DNA from: Opitutia bacterium
Lineage (GTDB): Bacteria; Verrucomicrobiota; Verrucomicrobiia; Opitutales; Opitutaceae
DNA length: 64,000 bases
Assembly (NCBI GenBank): GCA_947449835.1
Contig: CANFSZ010000001.1
Span: 54,140 to 118,139 of the forward strand
Direction of reading: 5' to 3'
Translations under genes and position numbers: made by a program
The notes under the pieces: model-generated
The model's database searches: none
What the model was told of the DNA's origin: nothing
The model's input: only the letters and a program-made list of their open reading frames with translations
Part shown: positions 29,039 to 36,946 of the stretch, one piece after another
Layout: each line of letters opens with the position of its first letter
Numbering within the stretch: the first letter of the stretch is position 1

Positions 29039-30601
29039 ATGAGTACCGCGGTCAAAATCTACGACACGACGTTGCGTGATGGCACGCAAGGTGAGGGCAT
29101 TAGCTTTTCTGTGGCCGACAAGCTGCGCATTGCCGAGCGGTTGGACCAATTTGGCGTCGACTACATCGAGGGCGGATTTCCTGGCTCGAATCCGCGCGAC
29201 ATCACTTTTTTCGCCGAGGCGAAACACCTCAAGCTGAAGCACGCGCGGCTGGCGGCCTTTGGTTCTACCCGTCGCGCCGGAGCGAAGGCGGACGAAGATC
29301 CTCAACTGCGCACGCTGCTTGATAGCGGCATGCCGGTGATGACGATCGTGGGTAAAACGTGGACGCTTCACGTCACGGAAATCCTGCGGACGACTCTCGA
29401 AGAAAATCTCGCGATGATCGAAGATTCCACGCGCTACCTGGTCGCGCTGGGTCGCGAGGTGGTTTACGACGCCGAGCATTTTTTCGACGGTTACAAGGCC
29501 GATCCTGAGTACGCGATCCGCACCTTGGCGGCGGCGTTGCGCGGCGGCGCGAGCAACCTCACGCTCTGTGACACTAACGGCGGGACGCTCGTGGATGATT
29601 TTAAGGGCATCGTCGCGCACGCGGTGCGGGAATTTGGCGGCGAGAAAATCGGCGTGCATTGTCACAATGACAGCGGCTTGGGCGTCGCGCTCACCCTCGC
29701 GGGCGTGTCCGCAGGCTCGCGCCTCGTCCAAGGTACCGCCAACGGCTACGGCGAACGCGTCGGAAACGCCAATCTTACCACGGTCCTCGCGAATTTATTT
29801 TTAAAGATGGATTGCACGGCGCATTGCGCGACAAATTTGGCGCAACTGCGCGATCTCTCGCTGTTTTTCGACGAGCTCGCGAATCTGCGACCGGACCCGA
29901 AGGCGCCGTTTGTCGGTCAATCGGCGTTTGCTCATAAGGGTGGCTTGCACGCCAACGCAGCGCAAAAGGTCGCGCGTAGTTACGAGCACATCGACCCCGC
30001 GCTCGTGGGTAATCGCACCCGTGTACTCGTCTCGGACATGGCGGGTCGCAGCAGTCTCGCGCTTAAGGCCAAAGAACTCGGCCTCGAGCTGGATGAAAAA
30101 CGTCCCGAGATGAAGGCGTTGATCGAGCAACTCAAAGAGCGCGAGTTCCGCGGCTACGAATACGAAGCGGCCGATGCCTCGTTTCGTCTCTTGGTCGGTG
30201 CCGCGCTTGGGCAACGGAAAACATTTTTTGAAGTCGAGACGTATCGCGTGATCATCGAGCGTCACGGCGACGATCTCTGGGCGGAGGCTACGGTCAAAAT
30301 CCGCGTTGGTGGCGAATCGGTGCACACCGTGGCCGAATGTACGGGCCCGGTCGGGGCGCTCGATAAGGCGCTGCGGCTGGCGCTCGAAAAGACCTATCCG
30401 CAGCTGCGGGAATTGGTGTTGCGCGATTACAAAGTGCGCATCCTCGAGAGCGGCGCGGGTACTAATTCGCGCACCCGGGTTTTGATCGAAAGCGGCGACG
30501 GTCGCACGGTCTGGGGCACCGTTGGCGTGAGTGATAATATCATCGACGCCAGTTGGGAAGCATTGCGGGACGCGGTGGACTACAAGTTGTCTTTGGGCTA
30601 A
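29039..30601 (+). CDS. cimA: Citramalate synthase
   Basis: The enzyme condenses pyruvate and acetyl-CoA to (R)-citramalate, starting a threonine-independent route to 2-oxobutyrate and isoleucine. It has 520 residues from ATG 29039: a TIM barrel with YDTTLRDGTQGEGISFSV, HCHNDSGLGVALTLAGV and QGTANGYGERVGNANL, and a C-terminal LeuA-type regulatory domain (about 390-515). The FGSTRRAGAKADED segment and the length favour the CimA branch over isopropylmalate or homocitrate synthase. The in-frame ATG at 29000 is less likely. Confidence 0.9.
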   Translation: MSTAVKIYDTTLRDGTQGEGISFSVADKLRIAERLDQFGVDYIEGGFPGSNPRDITFFAEAKHLKLKHARLAAFGSTRRAGAKADEDPQLRTLLDSGMPVMTIVGKTWTLHVTEILRTTLEENLAMIEDSTRYLVALGREVVYDAEHFFDGYKADPEYAIRTLAAALRGGASNLTLCDTNGGTLVDDFKGIVAHAVREFGGEKIGVHCHNDSGLGVALTLAGVSAGSRLVQGTANGYGERVGNANLTTVLANLFLKMDCTAHCATNLAQLRDLSLFFDELANLRPDPKAPFVGQSAFAHKGGLHANAAQKVARSYEHIDPALVGNRTRVLVSDMAGRSSLALKAKELGLELDEKRPEMKALIEQLKEREFRGYEYEAADASFRLLVGAALGQRKTFFEVETYRVIIERHGDDLWAEATVKIRVGGESVHTVAECTGPVGALDKALRLALEKTYPQLRELVLRDYKVRILESGAGTNSRTRVLIESGDGRTVWGTVGVSDNIIDASWEALRDAVDYKLSLG

Positions 30602-30623
30602 ACAGCGCCGCGGCGCGGCTGGT

Positions 30624-31883
30624 TTACCCTCGGGCGTTGCGCTTGTAGAGGCTGGACGATCCGCTGCAACGCTGCGCGATCCAGCAAGCGACTGCAAAAT
30701 ACAATGCGTAGTGCGCGCCAAAAAGTTCAACGCCGAGGAGCGTGCAGGCGATGGGAGTCTTGGTCGCGCCTGCAAATACGGCGATGAGTCCTAAGCCCGC
30801 CAATAAATCCACAGGCGCTCCTAGAAATAGCGCCAGCATGTGACCAAGCGTAGCGCCGATGAAAAAAAGCGGCGTCACTTCGCCGCCCTTAAAACCACTC
30901 GCGACGGTTACGACGGTGAAAATCAATTTCCAAGCCCAACTCCAAGTGCTGGCTCCACCCGCTTCGAAGGCGGAAAGTAAGGTGACGGCCGCCGGATCGT
31001 TTGAACTTACCCCGAGGCCAAGAAAATCCCGTGTGCCCGCGATATAAACGAGCGCGATCACGATTAGGCCTCCGATCATGGGACGCAGCGGCGCGTATCC
31101 CACTAACCGTTTAAAAGCGTCACTCAACCGATGACTGAGTGCGGTGAACGCTCGACTCGCGCAGCCAAAAACTACCGCGGCGACCATGACTTTGATCCCC
31201 AACAGTGGCTCGATAAAATCGCTCAGGTTCGTGCCGCTGCTGCTGCTGATTTCAAAAATGGCATGCTGAATCCCCCAAGCTGAGCATGTGAGGTGCCCGA
31301 CCCAACTCGCCACCAGCAGCGGCAGTAACATCCGGTACTGCGTGCGATCCTTTACGATCACCTCCAGGGCGAAGACCGCGCCGGCCAGCGGCGTGCCAAA
31401 AACAGAGCCGAAACCGGCCGCTACGCCAGCCATCAGCACGACGCGAAGCGTATCCGGCGGCATTTGAAAGCGGCGCCCCAAAACACTCGCGATGCTTCCG
31501 CCCATTTGCACCGCGGTGCCTTCTCGCCCTGCGGATCCACCGCAGAGGTGGGTGATCAGCGTGCCGACGAGCACCAAGGGAGCGAGTCGGGCTGGTACGC
31601 CACCGCCGGGGGCATGGATTTGTTCGATAATTAAGGTGGTCCCGCCTTCGGCTTTTTGGCCGATGCGGTGATAAATCCAACCGAGCGCAAAGCCCGCCGC
31701 CGGGAGAAACCAGAGCAACCATGGGAAGGCTCCCCGGGTTTCGGTCGCGCGATCCAGCGACCATAAAAACAGCGCGCTCGCGGTGCCTGCCAGCAAGCCG
31801 ACAGGAATCGCCCAAAGGCACCACTCGGCCAGCGCTACTCGCGGCGGCGTAGGGCTTGAGTCGGACTTGGGTGGCTGGGTCAT
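30624..31883 (-). CDS. CLC-family anion transporter, probably fluoride type (CLC-F)
   Basis: The membrane protein has 419 residues and about ten hydrophobic segments. Canonical CLC filters are GSGIP, GREGP and GxFxP. Here the equivalents are GGGVP, GSAGREGTAVQMGG and GFKGGEVTPLFFIGATLG. The GREGT and GGEVTP variants are what I recall for the fluoride/proton antiporter branch (EriC-F), which protects cells from fluoride. The gating Glu in GREGT is kept. I found no fluoride riboswitch before the gene, so the substrate remains inference. It is convergent with cimA. Confidence 0.7.
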   Translation of the reverse strand: MTQPPKSDSSPTPPRVALAEWCLWAIPVGLLAGTASALFLWSLDRATETRGAFPWLLWFLPAAGFALGWIYHRIGQKAEGGTTLIIEQIHAPGGGVPARLAPLVLVGTLITHLCGGSAGREGTAVQMGGSIASVLGRRFQMPPDTLRVVLMAGVAAGFGSVFGTPLAGAVFALEVIVKDRTQYRMLLPLLVASWVGHLTCSAWGIQHAIFEISSSSGTNLSDFIEPLLGIKVMVAAVVFGCASRAFTALSHRLSDAFKRLVGYAPLRPMIGGLIVIALVYIAGTRDFLGLGVSSNDPAAVTLLSAFEAGGASTWSWAWKLIFTVVTVASGFKGGEVTPLFFIGATLGHMLALFLGAPVDLLAGLGLIAVFAGATKTPIACTLLGVELFGAHYALYFAVACWIAQRCSGSSSLYKRNARG

Positions 31884-32042
31884 GGAGCGCGGGATGATCG
31901 GGTTAGGAATCGCGCTGCCTAGTGAGAGTCAACCCACGGGTGGTCGCGGCGACCGAGGGCAGGATTAGGCCTTGGAAAAGAGATCGCGCTTTTGTTTTGG
32001 AAAAAGTCTCCCACGGTGCATATTTCACGTCTTTTCATCCTT

Positions 32043-32861
32043 GTGAGCGCACCTGAAGATTCTCCTTACGAACAGCCGAACCCCGAGCCGGCGCCCGATC
32101 CACGTGAAAAACCCATGGGTTTTTTTGATCATCTTGAGGAGATGCGTTGGACGCTCATTAAATGCGCGGCGACATTTTTGATTTTCGCTTCTTTGATCGG
32201 TGTTTTTCTGAAGGAGTTTAATGACGTCCTGCTTTGGCCGTTGAATTCAGTCACCGCGGATTACCCGGATCTCAAATTGGAGCTCGGCACGACGACGATC
32301 ATGGAGGGTTTCAATGTCGTGATTCAGATGTGCTTGATGGGCGGTCTCATTCTTTCGATGCCTTTCTTCCTGTTTTTTATCGGGCAATTTGTGGCGCCGG
32401 CGCTGACGGAAAAAGAATTAAAGGGCGTTTTGCCGATGTGTGTTTCGGCCACGATTCTTTTTATTATCGGCGCGAGTTTTGCTTTTTTCTTCCTGATGCC
32501 CAGCACGGTGCGGGTGTCGCTCGAGTTGAATCAATTTTTCGGGTACGCCACGCGGTGGACGCCGGGGGCTTATTATAGTTTGTTGACGTGGTTTGTGCTC
32601 GGAGTGGGCGCATCGTTTGAATTCCCGCTCGTGATCGTGCTGCTGGTTTGGCTCGGCTTGATGACGACGGCTTTTCTCAAGAAATACCGCCGGCACGCGA
32701 TCGTGATCATCTTTATTATCGCTGCCGTGGTGACGCCCACGCCGGATCCCTTTGTTCAGACGATGTTCGCGCTCCCACTTTATGTCCTATTCGAAATTGC
32801 GATCTTTGCCTCTTCGCGGGTGGAAAAGCGCAAGAACGGTTTCCGCTTGGGTAAGATCTGA
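32043..32861 (+). CDS. tatC: Sec-independent protein translocase subunit TatC
   Basis: This is the receptor core of the twin-arginine export system in the inner membrane. MGFFDHLEEMRWTLIKC gives the first cytoplasmic helix with the conserved FxxHLxExR pattern that binds signal peptides. Six membrane segments follow, with VAPALTEKELKGVLP in the periplasmic and cytoplasmic loops and PTPDPFVQTMFALPLYVLFE near the end. The start is uncertain: GTG at 32043 (272 residues) or ATG at 32115 directly before GFFDHLEE. TatA/TatB are not nearby. Confidence 0.92.
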   Translation: MSAPEDSPYEQPNPEPAPDPREKPMGFFDHLEEMRWTLIKCAATFLIFASLIGVFLKEFNDVLLWPLNSVTADYPDLKLELGTTTIMEGFNVVIQMCLMGGLILSMPFFLFFIGQFVAPALTEKELKGVLPMCVSATILFIIGASFAFFFLMPSTVRVSLELNQFFGYATRWTPGAYYSLLTWFVLGVGASFEFPLVIVLLVWLGLMTTAFLKKYRRHAIVIIFIIAAVVTPTPDPFVQTMFALPLYVLFEIAIFASSRVEKRKNGFRLGKI

Positions 32862-32876
32862 GGCGCTGGGTGGCAG

Positions 32877-32904
32877 GCCGGTCCGAGTTTGAGTTCGGGC
32901 CGGC
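32877..32904. terminator. Hairpin between convergent genes
   Basis: A 10-pair stem (32877-32886 with 32895-32904, one G-T pair) and an 8-base loop lie between the stops of tatC and the convergent FAD-protein gene. Neither side has a real T tract, so it is a possible bidirectional terminator rather than a textbook one. Confidence 0.4.
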
Positions 32905-32919
32905 GGCATGTAGCCGCGC

Positions 32920-34365
32920 TTAAATGCAATATTCGATCACGGCGGCTTCGGCGGCGGCGGAGTTAGGGGCGGCGGCCAGCAAGGTCTGAGCAACGCGCAG
33001 GGCTTGGCCGCGTAGTTCGGGTACGGCGATGGTTTCCCAAAGCGTACCTCGGAGCAGGGGGCCGAGTGCGAGCAGGTGCGGCGAAGGTTGGTCGTCTTTT
33101 TGCATCACCGTAAAATCAGCGGCGATTTTGAGACCCATGTCGGAGGCATCGGCTTGAGCGAGACCGCTCTTAAGCAAAGCGCGCAACAAGGGCGAACGCG
33201 TGGCGCTGAAGCGGGTCTGCGGGCCGGTGCCGTTGATGACGAGATCGGCGGTGAGGCTCGACGGGGTTCCGTCGGAGGATTGGAGGTCGACGGAGATTTT
33301 CAGGCCAGCAGCCCGGAGGCCGGTGATGCTGGCGGCGGTGATCGCGACGCGTCCGCCAGCTACGGCGGCGGTGATGTTTTGATGGATCGAGGGGGCGATG
33401 CGGTGGCGGATGACGTTCCAGCGCGCTGAGTATCGAGTGATGAATTCCTGGCGCTCCTGATCAGAAAATCCCTGCCAGATGCGTTGGGTGTGGGGCCGGA
33501 GTTTATCCACGATGATGGCCGGATTGGCGCCGCTGCGGCGGAGACGTTCGCAGTGCTTTTCCATCAGTGCGACCAACTCGGCGAGCCCCAGACTCGCTAG
33601 ATCGACGTCGGGCGGAGGGAAATCCGGGACATCAACGCCTTTGAAATGAGACTGAGGTAAAAGTCCGTGGCGGGAAACCGCGTGGATGGGGCCGCGCCAA
33701 TCCAGCGCGAGTAAGGTGAGAATCGCATCGACGGTGGTCAGGCCGGTGCCGAGGAGCACGATGGTCCCGCCGGCGGCGGGGAGTTTCGTTTCCCATTCGA
33801 TCCAAGGATTGGCGCACCAAGCGGGGTGATCGCTGAGTGCTGTGGCTCCGGGGAGATCGGCCGGAGGTTCATTACCTGTGGCCAGGACGACACGATCCGC
33901 TAGCAGGGTCGTGCCGTCGGCGAGGAGGAGTCGGGCACCTTGGGTTTCGGGGATCAGGTCTACGACTTCGCCTGATATGTTTTTAATTTCTACGTTCGAG
34001 CGTGAGTTTAGTGGGCCGGAATAATGCCACGCGAGGCTACGCAAATAGTCGCCGTAAACGCGTCGCGGCATGAACGTCTCGCGTAATTCGGCCTCGGGTA
34101 TGTTGGCGTACTCGGTGCGCGTGAGCAGCCAATCGACAAAATGGCTGGGGTATTCGGGGAGCGCCGACATATTGCGAGCGGCGACGTTGAGTAAATGTTC
34201 AGCGCGACGCGTACTGTACGCGATGCCGCGTCCGGCCGGGTAAGCGCAATTGATCAGGCTGACCCGGAGCGGCGCGGTGCTCAAACGGGCTAGATTTATC
34301 GCCGTTAGGGTGCCGCTAAAGCCACCACCGATGATGGCAACGTGTTGGACGTGAGACCGGATCAT
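32920..34365 (-). CDS. FAD/NAD(P)-binding protein
   Basis: The product has 481 residues. It starts with a dinucleotide-binding motif (VAIIGGGFSGTLTAINLARL) and continues GRGIAYSTRRAEHLLNVAA, the pattern of the NAD_binding_9 family. A second nucleotide motif is IVLLGTGLTTVDAIL near residue 205, and a late VINGTGPQTRFS also fits flavin enzymes. Relatives are annotated as hydroxylase- or oxidoreductase-like proteins without a defined reaction. No signal peptide. Neighbours do not suggest a pathway. Confidence 0.75.
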   Translation of the reverse strand: MIRSHVQHVAIIGGGFSGTLTAINLARLSTAPLRVSLINCAYPAGRGIAYSTRRAEHLLNVAARNMSALPEYPSHFVDWLLTRTEYANIPEAELRETFMPRRVYGDYLRSLAWHYSGPLNSRSNVEIKNISGEVVDLIPETQGARLLLADGTTLLADRVVLATGNEPPADLPGATALSDHPAWCANPWIEWETKLPAAGGTIVLLGTGLTTVDAILTLLALDWRGPIHAVSRHGLLPQSHFKGVDVPDFPPPDVDLASLGLAELVALMEKHCERLRRSGANPAIIVDKLRPHTQRIWQGFSDQERQEFITRYSARWNVIRHRIAPSIHQNITAAVAGGRVAITAASITGLRAAGLKISVDLQSSDGTPSSLTADLVINGTGPQTRFSATRSPLLRALLKSGLAQADASDMGLKIAADFTVMQKDDQPSPHLLALGPLLRGTLWETIAVPELRGQALRVAQTLLAAAPNSAAAEAAVIEYCI

Positions 34366-34417
34366 GGGTTGAAATTCAAAAAAGCCGTGTCGATCGCTTC
34401 AGGGTAGGGGCGGACAT

Positions 34418-34446
34418 AAAAAAAGCGCGTTGAAGATCAACGCGCT
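34418..34446 (-). terminator. Rho-independent terminator of the small membrane-protein gene
   Basis: AGCGCGTTGA (34424-34433) and TCAACGCGCT (34437-34446) form a perfect 10-pair stem with a 3-base loop. On the minus strand it is followed by seven T residues (34418-34424). It lies about 30 bases past the stop of the gene at 34476. Confidence 0.85.
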
Positions 34447-34475
34447 GAAAGTCAGGAGCCGCGAAGGTGGCGAGT

Positions 34476-34715
34476 TTATTTCTTCTTGGCCGCGAGTTGG
34501 GCCTTCAGCACGACGCGGAACATCTGGATCGCGAGCCAAAATACGCCCGACATGCAGGCCGAGGTCAGGCCGCCCCACAGCAGCACCATTTGGGGATCAC
34601 GCGAGGGGACATGCGAGGCCACCAGCGAGTAGATGAAGAGAAAAAAGCCGATCACGAGCACGGCATCGACGACGAGGCTGAATGGCGTGGTGAGTTTTCC
34701 GAGAGGCGTAGACAT
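34476..34715 (-). CDS. Small two-helix membrane protein, function unknown
   Basis: From ATG 34715 (MSTPLGKLTTPFS) the product has 79 residues. Two hydrophobic segments are visible: VVDAVLVIGFFLFIYSLVA and LLWGGLTSACMSGVFWLAI, with a short polar loop between them and a basic tail ending in KKK. I do not recognise a family. An upstream in-frame ATG at 34784 is possible but unlikely. A strong terminator follows, so it is a single-gene unit divergent from the PocR/AraC regulator. Confidence 0.65.
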   Translation of the reverse strand: MSTPLGKLTTPFSLVVDAVLVIGFFLFIYSLVASHVPSRDPQMVLLWGGLTSACMSGVFWLAIQMFRVVLKAQLAAKKK

Positions 34716-34830
34716 GGGAAAATGAGAGATTGAGAAGATGGGCTTTGTCCACGGAAATTTTCTTGGTTTCTCAGGTGCGCACATTTTGTTCAGCTTGCGC
34801 CCGGCGGATCTGTTCTTATCCTTTGCCTTA

Positions 34831-35742
34831 ATGGCTACTGAAGACTCCGCCGCTCAACGTAGTCGATCCGTGGTGGAGCAGCTCCGGCGCTCGGATATTT
34901 TCAAGGATTATGAGCAGGCCTTTCGGGAGACCACGGGCTTACCGATTAACCTACGTCCGATTGAGGCGTTTGATTTGCCGCATCATAAAGATCCGAAGCA
35001 GGCGCCGTTTTGTGCGTTGCTGGCTCAGAGCAACAAATCGTGCGCGGCTTGCCTGCAATTGCAGAAAAAAGTAGAGGTCGAGGCGAAGCTGGAACCGAAA
35101 ACGCTCAAGTGCTTTGCGGGCCTGTGTGATTCTGCGGTTCCGGTGCGCGTGGGCGAAAACCTCGTCGCCTTTTTACAAACGGGGCAAATTTTGTTGCATC
35201 AGCCCTCCAAGACCGAATTCGCCAAGACAACGCGGCAACTCGTCAAATGGGGGTCTGAAGTGGATCTTAAACGATTGGAAGAGGCGTATTTTCAGACGCG
35301 CGTAGTTTCGAAAAAACAATACGAGTCTATCCTGCGGTTGCTCACGATTTTCGCGCAGCATCTCGCCTCGGTGAGCAACCAGCTCAGCGTGCGGCAAAGC
35401 ACGAGCGAGGCTCCCGCTGTGACGCGGGCTCGGATTTATATTGCCGAGCACCAAACGGAAGAAATCGCCCTCAAAGACGTGGCCGGGGCGGTAAACATGA
35501 GTGCATTTTATTTCTGTAAAACTTTCAAAAAGGCCACGGGCATGACGTTTACCGATTATCTGGCCCGAGTTCGGGTGGAGAAAGTGAAAAACCTGCTGCT
35601 CAATCCGCACAAACGCGTGAGCGAGGCTGCTTATGAAGCCGGATTTCAATCGTTGTCGCAGTTCAACCGAGTTTTCCTGCGCATTGCCGGAGAATCTCCC
35701 TCAGTTTACCGCGATCACGTGCATAACACGTCGAGGTCTTAA
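34831..35742 (+). CDS. AraC-type regulator with PocR sensory domain
   Basis: The product has 303 residues from ATG 34831. The N-terminal half (about 10-175) has the PocR ligand-binding layout, with several Cys (FCALLAQSNKSCAACLQLQ, LKCFAGLCD) and VRVGENLVAFLQTGQIL. The last 100 residues form an AraC HTH pair: IALKDVAGAVNMSAFYFCKTFKKATGMTF (read in two parts) and VSEAAYEAGFQSLSQFNRVF. PocR domains bind small metabolites such as hydrocarbon derivatives. Its position just before the cbb3 locus makes it a candidate regulator of that locus, which is inference. Confidence 0.85.
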   Translation: MATEDSAAQRSRSVVEQLRRSDIFKDYEQAFRETTGLPINLRPIEAFDLPHHKDPKQAPFCALLAQSNKSCAACLQLQKKVEVEAKLEPKTLKCFAGLCDSAVPVRVGENLVAFLQTGQILLHQPSKTEFAKTTRQLVKWGSEVDLKRLEEAYFQTRVVSKKQYESILRLLTIFAQHLASVSNQLSVRQSTSEAPAVTRARIYIAEHQTEEIALKDVAGAVNMSAFYFCKTFKKATGMTFTDYLARVRVEKVKNLLLNPHKRVSEAAYEAGFQSLSQFNRVFLRIAGESPSVYRDHVHNTSRS

Positions 35743-35748
35743 CGAGGT

Positions 35749-36213
35749 TTAAGCGAGCGCTGCTGCCTTCGCTGTGCTCAGCGCGGCTTCACGATATTGG
35801 CAGACTGAGCAAAAAGCCTCGACCTCGGTCCGCGCTAACGTGCGAACGACGTTTAATAATTCAGCCACCGCTTGATCTCGCGCCACAGCCTCGAGTTTGG
35901 GCATGGCGACTTGGGTAAACACCAGTGCTTCGAGCCATGCTTGTTCGCCCGCGATAAAAAAATATAGATAGGGATTGCGGCCGCAGGGACAATCTGGACG
36001 TGCGCTGTTGGCCTGCGCCACTGCGAGGGTCTTGCGGTTGAGCGTTAGTTCCAGCGCTTGGATGATCGACTCAAAGGTCCAATCCAACAAGTGAATCAAC
36101 GTGTCGGGATGGGCCAGAGCAGTGTTCGCGCGCTCAATATGCAGAAGCGCGGTCCACCGGGCGCAGATTTGCGTCCGTCGACTAAGCAGTGCTTGAACCA
36201 ATTCTCCCTGCAT
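35749..36213 (-). CDS. Unknown protein with paired-Cys motifs
   Basis: The product has 154 residues and no recognised family. It looks mainly helical. Two Cys pairs stand out: DCPCGRNPYLYFF (Cys75, Cys77) and FCSVCQYREA (Cys135, Cys138), a spacing that could bind a metal or a cluster. The N-terminal part (LLSRRTQICARWTALL then DTLIHLLDWTFESIIQALE) resembles helical sensory domains only in general character. The gene is convergent with the PocR/AraC regulator, seven bases apart, and divergent from the cbb3 locus. Confidence 0.65.
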   Translation of the reverse strand: MQGELVQALLSRRTQICARWTALLHIERANTALAHPDTLIHLLDWTFESIIQALELTLNRKTLAVAQANSARPDCPCGRNPYLYFFIAGEQAWLEALVFTQVAMPKLEAVARDQAVAELLNVVRTLARTEVEAFCSVCQYREAALSTAKAAALA

Positions 36214-36387
36214 TACGAGAGACTAGCAATTTGGTCGAATACTGACTCCGCGCGCGTTGCCAAAAATTAGGCGTTCTTTGTCTCGGTAAAATCAATCTCG
36301 GACAAAATATGCATAGTCTCAGCCAAAGCCTGCACAGACTGATTGCGTTCAGGTGGTTATATTTAAAGCCACACCAACCGCCAACCT

Positions 36388-36597
36388 ATGAAAATCAACG
36401 CCTCTCACGCCATCGCCTCAGCCGAACCGACCGAAGGTCAAATTCAACATCAGGCTTATATGCTCTGGCAGGCGGGCGGATGCCAAGAGGGCCGAGAGCT
36501 CGATGACTGGCTGCATGCGCGCGAGCTGCTGCGCCACCGTCAAGGGCACGCCAATCAGAAGCCGCAGGCACGTGCGCCGAAGCGTGCGGCTCAATAA
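36388..36597 (+). CDS. DUF2934 domain protein
   Basis: The product has 69 residues. QHQAYMLWQAGGCQEGRELDDWLHAREL is the DUF2934 pattern when read as two segments (AYMLWQAGG, then EGRELDDWLHA). The tail is basic and low-complexity. Function unknown. It is the first plus-strand gene before the cbb3 locus, 32 bases upstream of the ccoS-like gene, and may be co-transcribed with it. Confidence 0.7.
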   Translation: MKINASHAIASAEPTEGQIQHQAYMLWQAGGCQEGRELDDWLHARELLRHRQGHANQKPQARAPKRAAQ

Positions 36598-36629
36598 CCC
36601 AGAGAAAATTCACCTAGGTGATGCCGCTC

Positions 36630-36917
36630 ATGTCTGTCGTGCCACTCACGCTTACGATCAGTCTTTGTTTGGTTTTCACGTTCCTGATTTTTTTCCTACG
36701 GGAACATGCCCGCAGCGGCATCAGCAGCGCTGAGCGCGATTCGTTGCTGCCCTTGGCGGAAGAGACTCCGCACCTGACGGAGTCGAAGCATTCAACGTCC
36801 GAGTCAGACCACGACCATGATGCGGCTTTAACGACCGATGCCGCCGACTGCGGATGTCGTAGCGGTCGTCACGCCCCGTGCGCGGGGTGTCGCAAGCGTC
36901 CAGCTGATCGCAGCTGA
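36630..36917 (+). CDS. CcoS-like small membrane protein with Cys/His-rich tail
   Basis: From ATG 36630, with AGGTG at 36616-36620 as ribosome-binding site, the product has 95 residues. One membrane segment (VVPLTLTISLCLVFTFLIFF) is followed by REHARSGISSAERDSLLP, which resembles CcoS, the small protein needed for cbb3-oxidase cofactor insertion. Unlike normal CcoS, it has a long acidic and His-containing stretch (SESDHDHD) and a Cys-rich end (CGCRSGRHAPCAGCRK) that could bind metal. It lies 29 bases before ccoNO. Confidence 0.6.
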   Translation: MSVVPLTLTISLCLVFTFLIFFLREHARSGISSAERDSLLPLAEETPHLTESKHSTSESDHDHDAALTTDAADCGCRSGRHAPCAGCRKRPADRS

Positions 36918-36946
36918 ATTTCATCCAACCGATTAATTTTTTCGCC

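Noticed and set aside
28718..29731. Long minus-strand open frame opposite cimA
   Set aside because: Apart from its last 30 codons, which belong to the CHASE2 remnant, it is only the antisense of cimA and shows no protein-family signal.
31884..31990. Fluoride riboswitch before the CLC gene
   Set aside because: I looked for the conserved GATGG, AACCGC and GCTGATGACTCC-like segments on the minus strand and did not find a convincing set.
36214..36387. FNR/FixK box before the cbb3 operon
   Set aside because: No TTGAT-N4-ATCAA pattern or close variant was found in the upstream sequence.
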